DNA of 64,000 nt from Punica granatum (GCF_007655135.1 NC_045127.1:2604001-2668000), one strand, 5' to 3'; shown: positions 22,254 through 33,226, counted from the first letter of the stretch. Numbers and translations: made by a program. Notes: generated from the letters alone by a model not told the origin.

Positions 22254-23963
22254 ATGGAGATGGAGCAGCTGCTCAGCATGGGATTCTCCAACGAGCTCGC
22301 CGCCGAGGCCTTGGCCGCTACCGGCGGCAAGTCCACCCTGGAAGCCACGGAATGGATCCTCACCCACCGCTCCTCCCCAAATCCTAATCCTAACCCTAAC
22401 CCTAACCTGAGTCAATCCCCACACCAGCCCAAGCTCGACCGGTTCTTCCAATTCCGGTCGAATCCCTCTGCCCCCAAACTCCATAATCAAGAACAAGAAC
22501 AGCAGCAGCAGCAAGAAGAGCACGAAAAGGATGTTCACTTTCCGACGCCGCCTCTTCCTAAGCGTCCCAGGATGCTCATTTCCTCGCAGAACTCGCAATC
22601 CACTCTCTCGATTTCGTCTGGGAGGGACGGAGAACGGAGGCCCCCTCACGAGCCCTTATCAGAGCGGATGCGGCCACGCACCATAGACGACGTGGTGGGG
22701 CAGGACCATCTCCTCGCCCACAAGTCCCTCCTCCGCTCGGCCATCGAGTGCAACCGCCTCCCTTCGATTGTGCTGTGGGGTCCCCCGGGGACTGGCAAGA
22801 CCTCCATTGCAAAGGCCATAGTTAGCTCCTCAACACAGCGTGCCTTGTATCGGTTTGTCTCCCTCTCTGCTGTCACCTCTGGGGTTAAGGATGTTAGGGA
22901 CGCAGTCGATGATGCGAGGAAGATGAGGGCGAAGAGCAGTAAGAGGACTGTCTTGTTCATTGATGAGGTCCACAGGTTTAATAAGTCACAGCAGGACTCG
23001 TTCTTGCCCGTGATCGAGGATGGGAGTATTGTCTTTATCGGAGCCACAACAGAGAACCCATCCTTCCATTTGATCACGCCCTTATTATCCCGGTGTCGGG
23101 TTCTCACTCTTAATCCACTGAAGCCGGATCAAGTCTGCACACTCCTTAAACGGGCAATTGATGATCTGGAGAGAGGCTTATTGAGGACCATCGATGTAAA
23201 TGTTAAAGTCAATGAGGATGCAATCGAATTTCTGGCCAATAACTGTGACGGGGATGCCCGGGTGGCTTTGAATGCCCTGGAGATTTCTGCCACTACTGCA
23301 GCTGCCCGGGTCTTGTTGAGGGAGCCGGACGTTTCCATTGAGCTGTCTGACAGTGATTCTCTGGAGGAAGGAGCAACCGTGACGACAGATGATGTGAAGG
23401 AGGCGCTTCAGTGCAAGCATATTGCATACGATAAAGCTGGGGAAGAGCACTATAACTTGATCAGCGCTCTTCACAAATCTATGAGAGGAAGCAATCCTGA
23501 TGCTGCTATTTATTGGCTCGCGAGAATGCTGGAAGGAGGGGAAGAGCCACTGTACATCGCTCGGAGGCTGGTCCGGTTTGCAAGTGAAGATGTCGGGTTA
23601 GCAGACCCTGCTGCACTGACCCAGGCAGTCTCGTGCTATCAAGCTTGCCACTTTATAGGAATGCCCGAGTGCAACGTGATTCTTGCCCAGTGTGTAGCCT
23701 ACCTTGCTCTGGCTCCGAAATCAATTGCTGTATACCGGGCGATTGGGGGTGCCCAGAAGGTGGTGAGAGACTCTGTTGGGCAGAACGAGGGGGTCCCACT
23801 TCATCTTAGAAATGCACCCACGAAGCTGATGAAGGAGCTCGATTATGGAAAAGGGTATATTTATACACCCGATGATCCCTCTGCAGCACAGAGTTTTCTG
23901 CCTCCATCAATTCAGGGGTACAAGTTCCTCGACTGGCCAGAGAATAAGAACAATGGTAGATGA
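22254..23963 (+). CDS. WRNIP1/RarA-type AAA+ ATPase with UBA-like N-terminus
   Basis: Single exon from ATG 22254, 569 aa. The frame is open a little further upstream, but only from a GTG. Residues 1-37 (MEQLLSMGFSNELAAEALAA) look like a ubiquitin-associated domain. A low-complexity linker with NPNPNP and poly-Gln follows. The AAA core begins near 135 (PLSERMRPRTIDDVVGQDHL). It has Walker A GPPGTGKT at 176-183, Walker B LFIDEVHRF at 234-242 and sensor 1 GATTENPSF at 263-271. The C-terminal part (RRLVRFASEDVGLADP, LRNAPTKLM) is typical of MgsA/WRNIP1. This family acts at stalled replication forks in the nucleus. Animal WRNIP1 uses a UBZ finger, and the plant form uses a UBA-like domain instead. 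Confidence 0.95.
   Translation: MEMEQLLSMGFSNELAAEALAATGGKSTLEATEWILTHRSSPNPNPNPNPNLSQSPHQPKLDRFFQFRSNPSAPKLHNQEQEQQQQQEEHEKDVHFPTPPLPKRPRMLISSQNSQSTLSISSGRDGERRPPHEPLSERMRPRTIDDVVGQDHLLAHKSLLRSAIECNRLPSIVLWGPPGTGKTSIAKAIVSSSTQRALYRFVSLSAVTSGVKDVRDAVDDARKMRAKSSKRTVLFIDEVHRFNKSQQDSFLPVIEDGSIVFIGATTENPSFHLITPLLSRCRVLTLNPLKPDQVCTLLKRAIDDLERGLLRTIDVNVKVNEDAIEFLANNCDGDARVALNALEISATTAAARVLLREPDVSIELSDSDSLEEGATVTTDDVKEALQCKHIAYDKAGEEHYNLISALHKSMRGSNPDAAIYWLARMLEGGEEPLYIARRLVRFASEDVGLADPAALTQAVSCYQACHFIGMPECNVILAQCVAYLALAPKSIAVYRAIGGAQKVVRDSVGQNEGVPLHLRNAPTKLMKELDYGKGYIYTPDDPSAAQSFLPPSIQGYKFLDWPENKNNGR
22383..22406 (+). repeat. Telomere-like hexamers within coding sequence
   Basis: CCTAAT followed by three CCTAAC units encode the Asn-Pro repeats of the AAA ATPase linker. 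They are in frame and do not break the gene. Confidence 0.85.
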
Positions 23964-24474
23964 GGCGCAGTTCGGTTTCTGCAGGAGTCTCTGGCTTTGA
24001 TCGTTCGCTTCTTTTTGTGTGCGATTTTGGGGGGGTTAGATGTTCGTCCCGAGGCTCCTCTATTGAAAATTATGAGCTCAAAAGAAACAGGTGCATATGT
24101 AGGATGTGAGATTATGCATAGTTGGTTCGTTCTGAAATTTTGATGACAAGGTATCGAATATATATGCTGGTTTCTCTCATCCACTTTTCTCTATTTTATG
24201 TGCATTAGACTACGAACAGGAGATATTTGCGATAGATAGACATGAATCAAGGCATATTGATGCCAAGACTAATATAATGTATCTTACTGCACAATCTCAA
24301 ACAACAGGTTCAATTACAGAGAGTGGATCCATAAACCTGTCCTGCAACCCCGTGAACCCGCATTAAATAGAAAATGAGCTGATATAGCAATTACATAAGA
24401 CATTTTATATCATAACAGACAACATTCAAGGAAAACATACAATATGCACAATGTCACCATGTAGGGCGAACACC
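23964..24474. other. Convergent intergenic region
   Basis: The two flanking genes point toward each other, so this stretch probably holds both 3' UTRs. No other feature is recognised. Confidence 0.5.
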
Positions 24475-25746
24475 TCACTCATTCAGAAACCTCACGCCTG
24501 AGAGGTAAACCTGACTCTGAATCACATTTCCCCCAATTGAGAAACCAGGCATAATCATCAGGCCCACCTTTGGCCTCTCATCAGTTTCATCCATTACCAG
24601 ATTCTTCACCACACTCTCCATGTAAACTTCTGAGAACTCGCTCCCGCTCTTCACCTGGAAGACCACGACATTTGGATCAAAGGAATAGGCCAGCCTGTGC
24701 AAGAGCCAGATTGATTTGGCCAGTTTCAAGAAGGCCTGATAGAAGGGAGTCCTAGGGTGGCCCCCGCCAGTCACGAAATTCCTCTGATCCAAGTTTCCGA
24801 AGAATGAAGCCTCCATCTTTGGATGTACCACCAAGAGGTACTTGCTTCTGCAAAACTTCCCAAAATTTGAATCTGGGCTCTGCCCAAGAACATCCAGTGG
24901 ATCCATCTCCCTCAAGGCAAGAAATTGGTGGAAGAAGCTCTCCTTATCGACCAAATGGGCATCTGAGTCGATCCCATAACTTTCCTGCTGGAAACTGCTG
25001 AACATTCTCTGGCATATGTGCGACTCAAATGCATACTTCTTGTGAGCTCTCTTTGCATAGATAACATTCGGTTCGATAGAATTCGCTGCAGCATCAAGGT
25101 CCCAGCCCGCCGCTTTCATCATATTGATCAGTGGTTTGGAAAAATCATGAATGGCTTTGGAAGCAGCTTCAACAGCTGAGAGAAAGAGATCAGGGGTTAG
25201 ATCCACAGGAAAGAACCCATTTACATGGCCCGGAGCATCCGATTCTTTGCTCGACAGGCCCCTGAGCTTGAGGTTCTTTTCGAGCTTCGCCTTCTTCACA
25301 TTTGCTTCCTCAATCTGCTGCTGCAGCTGGAGAATCTCTGAGTCTTTATTCTGAATCTCAGACTGGAACTTCTTCACCATGACCTCATAGGTTTTCAGAA
25401 GGCTCTGCTGTTCTTGGATTTCAGCAGCCAAGCGAGAGTCCTGGGGAGAGACACAGAGTGGTTTCGGGTTGTTCTCCCTGTAAGCGTGCTTAAGTTCAGA
25501 GAGGTTCTTAAGCTCGGAGACCACAAGCTTATCAGCTGCCTGGATTTTATCAGGGTCGTAGGGAGTGTGAGCAGACTGGAGCTGGATATAAGCTGATTTC
25601 AAGGAAGAAATATTCGTGAAGATATTGGAGATAAGGGATTCCACGGCTTCTGGGTTCTGATTCCTGGCCTCTTCCATGGGTTGGGGGTGGACCTTTTGAT
25701 TGTTGTTCTCTCGGGATTGACTATCTTTAGCTCCAGTGGGTAGCAT
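24475..25746 (-). CDS. GIL1: GIL1-type protein (GRAVITROPIC IN THE LIGHT 1, DUF641)
   Basis: Single coding exon, 423 aa from ATG 25746. The frame runs four codons further, but only from TTG. The DUF641 part reads NPEAVESLISNIFTNISSLK and AYIQLQSAHTPYDPDKIQAA near the N-terminus. A coiled coil follows at about 105-160 (QEQQSLLKTYEVMVKKFQSE). The conserved C-terminal half has HDFSKPLINMMKAAGWDLDA, HKKYAFESHICQRMF and the ending VIQSQVYLSGVRFLNE. In Arabidopsis GIL1 is needed for light-dependent loss of hypocotyl negative gravitropism. The biochemical role is not established. A probable 5' UTR exon lies near 26627-26690, with a donor gcgaaag/gtactg. The gene is divergent from the dioxygenase gene. 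Confidence 0.92.
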   Translation of the reverse strand: MLPTGAKDSQSRENNNQKVHPQPMEEARNQNPEAVESLISNIFTNISSLKSAYIQLQSAHTPYDPDKIQAADKLVVSELKNLSELKHAYRENNPKPLCVSPQDSRLAAEIQEQQSLLKTYEVMVKKFQSEIQNKDSEILQLQQQIEEANVKKAKLEKNLKLRGLSSKESDAPGHVNGFFPVDLTPDLFLSAVEAASKAIHDFSKPLINMMKAAGWDLDAAANSIEPNVIYAKRAHKKYAFESHICQRMFSSFQQESYGIDSDAHLVDKESFFHQFLALREMDPLDVLGQSPDSNFGKFCRSKYLLVVHPKMEASFFGNLDQRNFVTGGGHPRTPFYQAFLKLAKSIWLLHRLAYSFDPNVVVFQVKSGSEFSEVYMESVVKNLVMDETDERPKVGLMIMPGFSIGGNVIQSQVYLSGVRFLNE

Positions 25747-26889
25747 AGCTACTTCCAAAGGAGAAGGAGTTCAGCTGGGTCTCCTTCAGAAGAAAAATCA
25801 GTAAAAAATCAATTTTAACATCACTTTACTTCTTATGAAATATTATTTAAAAAATTTCATTAGAAAGAAATAAATGATAGAAAATGGGAATGAAGTTCAC
25901 TTTCCAGAAGTATAAGCTTGCATTCTTGCAATTCTACTCTCGATGACATAGACAGGACTCTGATGTAACATAGAACATCAACTGAAGTAAATCATAAACT
26001 ACCGGAATTCTACTCCAAATCCATCAATGGAAACACGACTTCAATAATAAAACACCAGTATTTACAAGAAATAAGCAAAAGGCTCGCCTGATTTTACAGC
26101 AGATCTTCAATTGCATAACAATACACCCCGAACTCTACAACGCATTCCTTCAAACAAATTAAAGCTAAACTGCGAAGAACAGAACCTTTCTTTTTTACGG
26201 TAAAGAAGAAACTTTTGGTTTTAGCAACAAGAAGAAATCTGGGTCCTAGGTCACACTTTTGCATTTCAATTTAAAAGAAAAGGTCAAGTAATACATAGTA
26301 AATGAGCGAAATTGTAAACATAAAATCAAGAATGCCCAGCTACCGCCATGGAAATGCAGAATTTAAGCAGTTGGACAAACATGAAGTAACTCTCGACACA
26401 CACAATGCAGCAGACTTTACCACACTAGTTCCTTCAGCTAAGCCGGAAAAGTAGGAATTGTCATTCACAGAGACCAACTATTTCATAATCCACCAAACGG
26501 CGCCGATTTCTAAAAATAGTGCGAAGAATCTAAATCGCCGGAAGAACCGATCCCAATGAGGAGATCGAAGCTCAATCTGCGATCTATGGAAGGTAAAGAC
26601 AGTTACAGAGCGAGAAAGACAGTACCTTTCGCTTCCCTGCGAGCGAGCTCAGAGGAAGACAAGGAAGAGCCTTCCATTTTCAGATGCCATCGTCTGTCTA
26701 CTTTATTGTGCCCTAATTTCTCTTTCCTCTATTGGTCGGGCGCGTCTACGGGCCGACAGGCCCATTGGACTGTTCTCCGCGATGGTCCGACCCGTTTCAG
26801 TTACCGGGTCGAGCTCGAACCGAGATAAATAAATGTTAATGTTATGGTTGGACCTCAGAGAGAATTCAAGGGAGGTTAGATCGGAATCC
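25747..26889. promoter_or_regulatory. Divergent promoter region between GIL1 and the dioxygenase
   Basis: Contains the likely GIL1 5' UTR intron and, at about 26690-26890, a short GC-richer stretch from which both genes probably start in opposite directions. The layout is inferred from gene positions and the donor-like site; no transcript evidence is available. Confidence 0.45.
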
Positions 26890-28802
26890 ATGGCGGAAGT
26901 GGCAGCAGCAGCGGCCGGCTCCACTGCCGGCGCCGCCATGAGAGTGCAAAGCATTTCCCAATCGGGTCAATCCCGGGTACCTCCCCAGTACGTGCAGCCC
27001 GTCCAGACCCGGCCCGGCAATCGCGCCCCCGGCTTCGACAACATCCCCTCGGTCGACCTCTCGGAGTTCAACCCGGCCAGCAGGGACAGGGTTCGAGAGG
27101 AGATCGGGCCCGCCTGCAGGGACTGGGGGGCGTTCCACGTCATCGGCCATGGCGTGCCGCCGGCGCTACTGGAGCGGGTGAGGGCCGTGGGGAGGGCCTT
27201 CTTCGAGGAGTTCCCGATGGAGGAGAAGGTCAAGTACGCGTGCGACGCAAGCTCGGCGGCCACGGAGGGGTACGGGAGCAGGATGCTGGAAAACGACGAC
27301 GTGGTGCTCGACTGGAGAGACTACTTCGACCACCACAGTTTGCCCCTCAGCCGCCGGAACCCATCTCGGTGGCCTCACCACCCTCCGGACTACCGGTGTG
27401 ATCCTTTGTCTTTGCTTGTTTTTGGTCCAAAGATGAGATTTTTAATGATACTGGTTCTGCTAATCGTACTTGTCTTCTTGTTGGAATATCTGTAATATTT
27501 TGCCTGAAAAGAATGAACTTAGAAAGTTCGGTTCGCTCGAATCGCAGTGGTGGAACTCGGAACTAGGATTCGAGGTTAAAGACGAGACTGTTCTTCAGTA
27601 GTATGAATGTTGGTAGAGCCAGCCATAGTTCGTGTAGGAATACCGAATTAAAAGTAACAGTTCCCCAAATGCCTTCTTTTTTATTGTTGATTGAAGTGTA
27701 TGTAGACGCAAACTAAGCTTAATTCGATCAGTTAGCTTGTTAAATTGAATTATTAGTCGAGTCACGCCTGTGCCAAATGAAATGAAGTGATCGAAATGCA
27801 ATTCTTTTGGGGGAAAAATCCGTCAAATTTTGATGTGCTAGTGTCTGGTTCAGAGTATAGATATATACTGATAATTTTATAATACGACGGAATTTACATG
27901 ATGAAACAGCTCGATACCTCCCGAGCATCAAGCTGGGGAGGTTTTGTGTTGGGGTTCTTTTGTTATGGTACCTGTGTCACGTAATAACTAGTTGGGAGTT
28001 TTGATGTAAATGCAAGACAAGTGATTGGTTGTGATGATTGTCCGTAGGCAAGTCGTGGCAGAGTATAGCGACCAGATGGCTTTGCTGGCTTCGAAGCTGT
28101 TGGGTCTCATCTCGGAGAGTTTAGGACTTCCCACTTCGTGCATTGAGGATTCTGTCGGAGAATTCTACCAGAACATTACCATTAGCTTTTACCCGCCGTG
28201 CCCTCAACCCGACCTTACGCTGGGTCTTCAAGCACATTCAGACATGGGAGCAGTCACACTTCTGATACAAGACGATGTTGGTGGGCTCCAGGTCTTGAAG
28301 GACGGCGAATGGGTTATGGTGCAGCCTGTAACCGATGCAATTGTTGTCATTCTAGCTGACCAGACCGAGGTATTTTCAGACAAATTCTTGGAGTTGTTGT
28401 AAGGACACGATGCAAGAGCCACTGACATAATAGGCTGAAATTTTTGTTGTTTTGGTCGTTTGTTATAATTTGCTGTTACCTGTGTTGGTTACGAAGCTAT
28501 TCACTTCAAAAATAAACGGATAGTCCTGTTCCAATTGAGTTGGAGAATTTGTTTTTCAGATCATAACCAATGGAGCATACAGGAGTGCAGAACATCGGGC
28601 CATAACAAACGGTAGCAGAGCGAGGCTCTCAGTGGCTACATTCCACGACCCTGCAAAGTCCAAGAGAATATCCCCAGCTTCTGGGCTTGCGAGCGGATCT
28701 TCCCCTCCCCGCTATCGTGATGTTGTTTACGGGGACTATGTTTCTTCATGGTACACAAAGGGCCCCAAGGGAAAACGGAATTTAGATGGGCTTCTCCTCT
28801 AA
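26890..28802 (+). CDS. 2-oxoglutarate/Fe(II)-dependent dioxygenase (DOXC class)
   Basis: Exons 26890-27395, 28048-28369 and 28560-28802 give 356 aa, and all phases agree. The N-terminal DIOX_N domain includes ACRDWGAFHVIGHGVP. Then comes a plant DOXC motif, GYGSRMLENDDVVLDWRDYF. Iron ligands are H232 and D234 (LQAHSDMG) and H288 (SAEHRAITN). R298 and S300 (RLS) bind 2-oxoglutarate. The C-terminus YGDYVSSWYTKGPKGKRNLD is typical of a DOXC subgroup close to, but distinct from, jasmonate oxidases. Such soluble enzymes hydroxylate or desaturate hormones and specialised metabolites; the substrate is unknown. A (ctggt)n repeat lies just after the stop. A truncated copy lies at 31108-31556. Confidence 0.93.
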
Positions 28803-28816
28803 TTCCTACACCCTTC

Positions 28817-28842
28817 CTGGTCTGGTCTGGTCTGGTCTGGTC
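28817..28842. repeat. (CTGGT)n pentanucleotide repeat
   Basis: About five tandem ctggt units directly after the dioxygenase stop codon, probably within the 3' UTR. Confidence 0.85.
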
Positions 28843-29134
28843 TTAACACAGGCAGCACACGAATGAAAGGAACTTATCTGTTGTCTCTGTCTCGGGGTGT
28901 TTGATATCACAAGATCATTTAAATAAAACCGAAAGCACAAACATTTCCATTGGTAGATGGTGTTTTTCTGTTTTTCCATGTAAATTTCAAACTTCTGTAT
29001 TTAAGTCTGCCAATCAAGTCGATAATATTCTCTCAGCTCGTTAACAGAAGTAAAGATGGTGCAAACGATTTAAAGAAGTTTGGTGAAATGGGCATGCAGC
29101 TTAGATTCATATTTTCATGGAATGCAACAGCCCT

Positions 29135-29733
29135 CTACGCCCTCAGTGCTATACCATAAAGACGCAGCAGTCTAAGAAACTCATCAAAGGTTACCCCACT
29201 TCGGTATTTTTCATTTTTCTCAATTCTTTCCTTCAAAACTGCTGGCAAGCGTTCCATCACCTTCTTCACCTTATCACCATCGGGGATCTGCACGCCAAGG
29301 ACTCTAGGTTATTTACGAACAGAGAGCACCGGTCAACCGCATCTCCCAGTAACTCACCCGTGCTCCTGCTGAAGGATTCATACTCGCACATCAAAATGGT
29401 TTTCTTCTCCTCTGTGCTGCCATATAAGAAACTGAGCCTGTCCCATAACTCTTCAGCTGTCTTGCAAGCGTATACCATCCTAAAGACGCTCTCATCAATC
29501 GAGCGGTACAGCAAGTTCATGGCGCTCGTGCTCTGCATCCGCTGGTTTTCGGTCTGGCTTGACACAGCGAAGTTCATGGCCGCTGTACTGCTGCTGGAGG
29601 GTTTCCCTTCTGAGATTATGCTCCACTGATCATAGTCCAGCGCCTGGACGAATACCCTGATCCGTGCCTTCCAGTAGGAGTAATTGGAGCCGTCCAGCAG
29701 AGGCTATGGTCATCTCTCGCTGAACATGGCCAT
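29135..29733 (-). pseudogene. Retrotransposon gag-like (UBN2) gene, broken
   Basis: From ATG 29733 the frame reads MAMFSER and then two stops replace the Trp-Ser-Gly found in the paralog at 33226. It continues with PLLDGSNYSYWKARI and VFVQALDYDQWSI. The UBN2-like core follows (MVYACKTAEELWDRLSFLYG). One base is lost near 29265, and the frame shifts to GVQIPDGDKVKKVMERL, ending at a stop near 29135. This is the N-terminal gag region of copia-type elements, without any zinc knuckle or polymerase. A TATA-like stretch lies roughly 90 bases upstream, as in the paralog. Confidence 0.78.
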
Positions 29734-29839
29734 CGAAGACGAAGAAGAACCAAACCGATCTGAACTTACAAAGGGGTGCATGGGGAAGGACATTTATTTT
29801 AGCGGTAGACACTCCCACTGATGGCCAAGTGATGAACAA

Positions 29840-31107
29840 TTCGACTCTTCGACTTTTGACTGGCCTCTCCTCTCCTTCCTGAAAACGTTAAATATGGCAT
29901 TAAATTAAACGGTGGGACTTTTTTTCTACTGTCATTAGTTAGTATTGGATTAAGTGGTAAGTGACTCCCAAGTAGACGTAGATGAATGTCCCAATTATCT
30001 GGCATTTAAACGGTCTGCACCGGAAAAATTGCTTGGACTCCTCGACTTTTCAGATGCTTGATACAGAATATAGGTTATCCGGCTTTCGCGGGTGTTAAAA
30101 AGCATTTGAAATCGAGGAAGGGGGTCTTTAGACTGTAGTGGCACAAGGTCCCGAGTGGAATTTATGTACTCACTTTATTTTTCTTTATTATTATTCTTAT
30201 ATAACGAGGGGATTCAGCTTCGCCTAACTAATCCAACGGTTCATATAAACACCTTACAAGTTCATGGAACAGGTAAATTGGATTCCTATCCTTTTATTAA
30301 ATGCGTAGGCCTCCTTTTTGACCAATTTTTTTTTTGAAACCTTTCGAATTATATAAGATTAGCAAGTAGTATTATCAGGAGGGTGTGATTAAAGAGTTAT
30401 TTTTACAATAATAAATTATTTAATATTTTAAAAAGCTCATAAATAAAAAATTTTAAAGACACAGTTAAATAATAAAATGTACAAACTTTGTCGTGAACAA
30501 TAATCCTGTGCAACATGTAGGTGAAACAATTAATGATTTCTAAAAGTAAATAATATCAAGAAAGATATATATGATCTTATTCGTCATATACTTTGCTTCT
30601 GCACTTGGCAAAGTACAAGGTAATAGCAGGCTCTACTTAAAGTCGATCGGATTCGTGGTGCGCATAGCTTCACAAATTTGCTGAACAAATAGGAAGCATT
30701 GCCCTATCATTAAACCACAACGACCGGAACAAACACCACGTCCAAGGACCCCGAACGAACAGACCCGCGCGTTGTCCGGATAGGAGAAATTATTTAGGTG
30801 ATATAATTTTAAATTTTTTCGGAGAACTTTTATTACATTCATGAATTGAAAAAAACTTTCATTTTAAAATGATTAATTCTCATTTGCGGATTTTAAAGAT
30901 AATATTAGATTAGATATTACAATTCCATTAAGAATAAAATAAATAAAAACATAGAATAAAACTTAAACTAAGTATTATCAAAAAGGGATCCCGCGTATTG
31001 CATGGTATTTTTTTTTTTACAATTTTCATATGCGTTTAAAATAGATGATAAGTTTAAGTAATATAGGAATGAAAGATTTAATTGTAACAAATAAATCATA
31101 CAAAAAA
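29840..31107. other. Intergenic with one copy of a duplicated segment
   Basis: No gene is recognised. Holds the repeat copy at 30375-30760, otherwise AT-rich flank. Confidence 0.45.
30375..30760 (+). repeat. Duplicated intergenic segment, copy 1
   Basis: Shares in order attaaagagttatttttacaa, atgatcttattcgtcatata, cttggcaaagtacaaggt, gattcgtggtgcgcatagct and ccctatcattaaacc with 35328-35722, about 5 kb away in the same orientation. Confidence 0.8.
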
Positions 31108-31556
31108 CGGAGAAACAGCTCGATAAAGCCTGACCTGATCATCGGGCTTAAAATGTTTTATAGCGAAGTTTGTCTGTTACAGTAGCTGTTTCAACTAGTC
31201 GGGAGTTTTGCTGGGAAGTGCAAAAGTGATGGATTGTAACTCGTGATGAATGTCTCGGTAGCCAAAGTGGTGGCAGGATACAGTGATCAGATGGGTTTGC
31301 TGGCTCATAAGCTGTTGGAGCTCATCTCGGAGAGTTTAGGACTTCCTATAATTTGTGCATCCAAACGAGAGCCCACCATTGGACTTGCTCTTAGGACTTC
31401 TCATTGCGTTCATAGAGGACCCGTTGGAGAATTCTAACAGAACATAACCATCATAGCTTTTACCCGCCACGCCCTCAACCCAACCTTAGTCTAGGTCTTC
31501 AAGCACAGTCAGACATGGGGGCAGTCACACTTCTGATACAAGACGATGTTGGCGGG
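31108..31556 (+). pseudogene. Truncated copy of the dioxygenase gene
   Basis: Matches the end of intron 1 and much of exon 2 of the dioxygenase at 26890-28802 (GYSDQMGLLAHKLLELISES for EYSDQMALLASKLLGLISES). An insertion of about 55 bases near 31358 and several substitutions break the frame. Homology stops at gatgttggcggg, exactly where an LTR begins. Exons 1 and 3 are absent. Confidence 0.85.
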
Positions 31557-32457
31557 TGTTTATCACGTCAAACACAAATTTGGCCATGCTTGTGGTGATT
31601 GCAGGCGTACCACGAAGCAGTTCCAAGAATTGACGTGTCACTAGCTGGCTCCACCGATGCAAAGTATCGTAACACGACTTTAGAAGTCCATGGGATTGAA
31701 CGGCGGCTAGATTTTAAATTTAAAGTCGAAGTGCACCTCGGACGATTCACGGCTAGGGGATTTAGCCGTTTAGGGTTCTTCACCTAAATAAACTCAAACG
31801 AGAGTTCGAAACCACCAAGCGGCTGTGGAGCCGGCTTGATAAAATTCGGCCAAAAACTCAGTCTCAGGAAGCTGAGACGAAGACGGAACAAATTCACTCA
31901 TACAAGTGAACCCGAACCTTGAGCAAGCTTCGGCAAGTGGTGTCGAAGGATGATAGGATCTCGCCTTGGTGCCCGAAAGCTCCAAAAACTATGATAGATT
32001 TGATTCACGAGCAATCGGCTAAAGGTAGAGGTAAGGGAATTGAAAGTGAGGATATTGAAAGATGCGAGTATTGGAAGGTGCAATAAACGAAACTATGAAT
32101 AATTGAAAGTGCAATAAACGAAAAATCGGAAAAGTGCAAGTTTAATTGATTGATGTGCAGAAGGGGCTCTGAATCACGTATTTATAGGTGTTACATGAAA
32201 CCCTAAGAGATCTATCAAAATCAGATATGCCTATAAAACGCGATATGAAGATCTTAATTAAAAGAGAAATTGACTACCTAACCTACCTAAATTACCTAAA
32301 GATAAGATATCAAATAAAATCGGAAGAATATCCGACTCATCTCACTTCCTAAAAAAAAAAAAAACTCAGAAAACACGAAAAGAACTCTCTCATCTGTCTG
32401 TCTCAGGATCAGGAAGTTGACGTAGCAAGTTTATTGAAATAAAACTAAGTATAAACA
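31557..32457 (-). mobile_element. LTR of a copia-like element, minus orientation
   Basis: Ends are tgtttatcacg and gtataaaca, with the 7-base inverted terminus tgtttat. On the minus strand a TATA-like cctataaatacg lies near 32184. Just outside the right end the minus strand reads acggatggaga, which looks like a polypurine tract, so this is probably a 3' LTR with truncated internal sequence. Flanks gcggg and tctcc do not match, so no target duplication survives. Confidence 0.65.
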
Positions 32458-32878
32458 TCTCCATCCGTTATCATGATATTTTTTACCACCTATAAAGAAA
32501 AATCATGGTATTTTCACATTATTTGAGTATCAAAATTTATGTACTTTGAGGTCAAAATATCATTGTCATAGTCTAATCATAATGGAAAAGACATTGATCA
32601 TGTGAAGTTATTACATTGTTTTCAGATATTTTTCGAGACTGACCAAACACCAGCGTGCTCCTTAAAAATTTCTGGACAAGAGAATGATTGATTTGCTTAA
32701 ATCCTGCGTGGAGCATAGATTTGAGTTTCAACTAGAATCATTTGTTGCAAATTGATCATTGAAATTAAAAGAACATATATCAGGAATCTCCAAGGACATA
32801 TATAACCAAGCATATGCAGAAGATAGAATGAAAGATCGGCAGCTGGTAATTGGAGAACATATAAGAAGAACGCATGCG

Positions 32879-33226
32879 CTAAAGCTTGTTTTTCAATGAA
32901 AATTTATACGCTTCATCCTCTAAACGCTTATACTTTGACTCGAGCAGGTCCCATATCTCTTTAGCTGTTGTGCAACTGAACATATCCTTAAACACATCCT
33001 CACCGATCGTGCTATACAGCAAGTTCAGGGCCCTAGCTTTCAGCTGGGCATCTGTCTGATCCAATGCACCCAGCTTGCAACTACTTTCTGAGGGTTTTCC
33101 TTCTGTGATTACACTCCACAATTCGTAGTCCAGCGCCTGAACGAAAACCGCTATCCGCTTCTTCCAGTAGGGATAATTGGTGCGGTCGAGCAGAGGCCCC
33201 GACCATCTCTTGCTGAACGTGGCCAT
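32879..33226 (-). CDS. Short gag-like (DUF4219/UBN2) protein, 115 aa
   Basis: An uninterrupted frame from ATG 33226 begins MATFSKRWSGPLLDRTNYPY and contains WKKRIAVFVQALDYELWSVI. It ends in the UBN2-like core (MFSCTTAKEIWDLLESKYKR) followed by KNKL and a stop. It is the N-terminal half of a copia gag, cut before the nucleocapsid region. A TATA-like tagtataaatac lies about 110 bases upstream on the same strand. It is paralogous to 29135-29733 and sits beside a dioxygenase copy in both cases, so gene and neighbour duplicated together. It could be a host gene derived from gag, or simply a surviving retroelement piece. No evidence of expression. Confidence 0.55.
   Translation of the reverse strand: MATFSKRWSGPLLDRTNYPYWKKRIAVFVQALDYELWSVITEGKPSESSCKLGALDQTDAQLKARALNLLYSTIGEDVFKDMFSCTTAKEIWDLLESKYKRLEDEAYKFSLKNKL

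Noticed and set aside
25747..25758. Longer start for GIL1 (MEVAMLP...)
   Set aside because: The upstream codon is TTG. The first true ATG in frame is at 25746.
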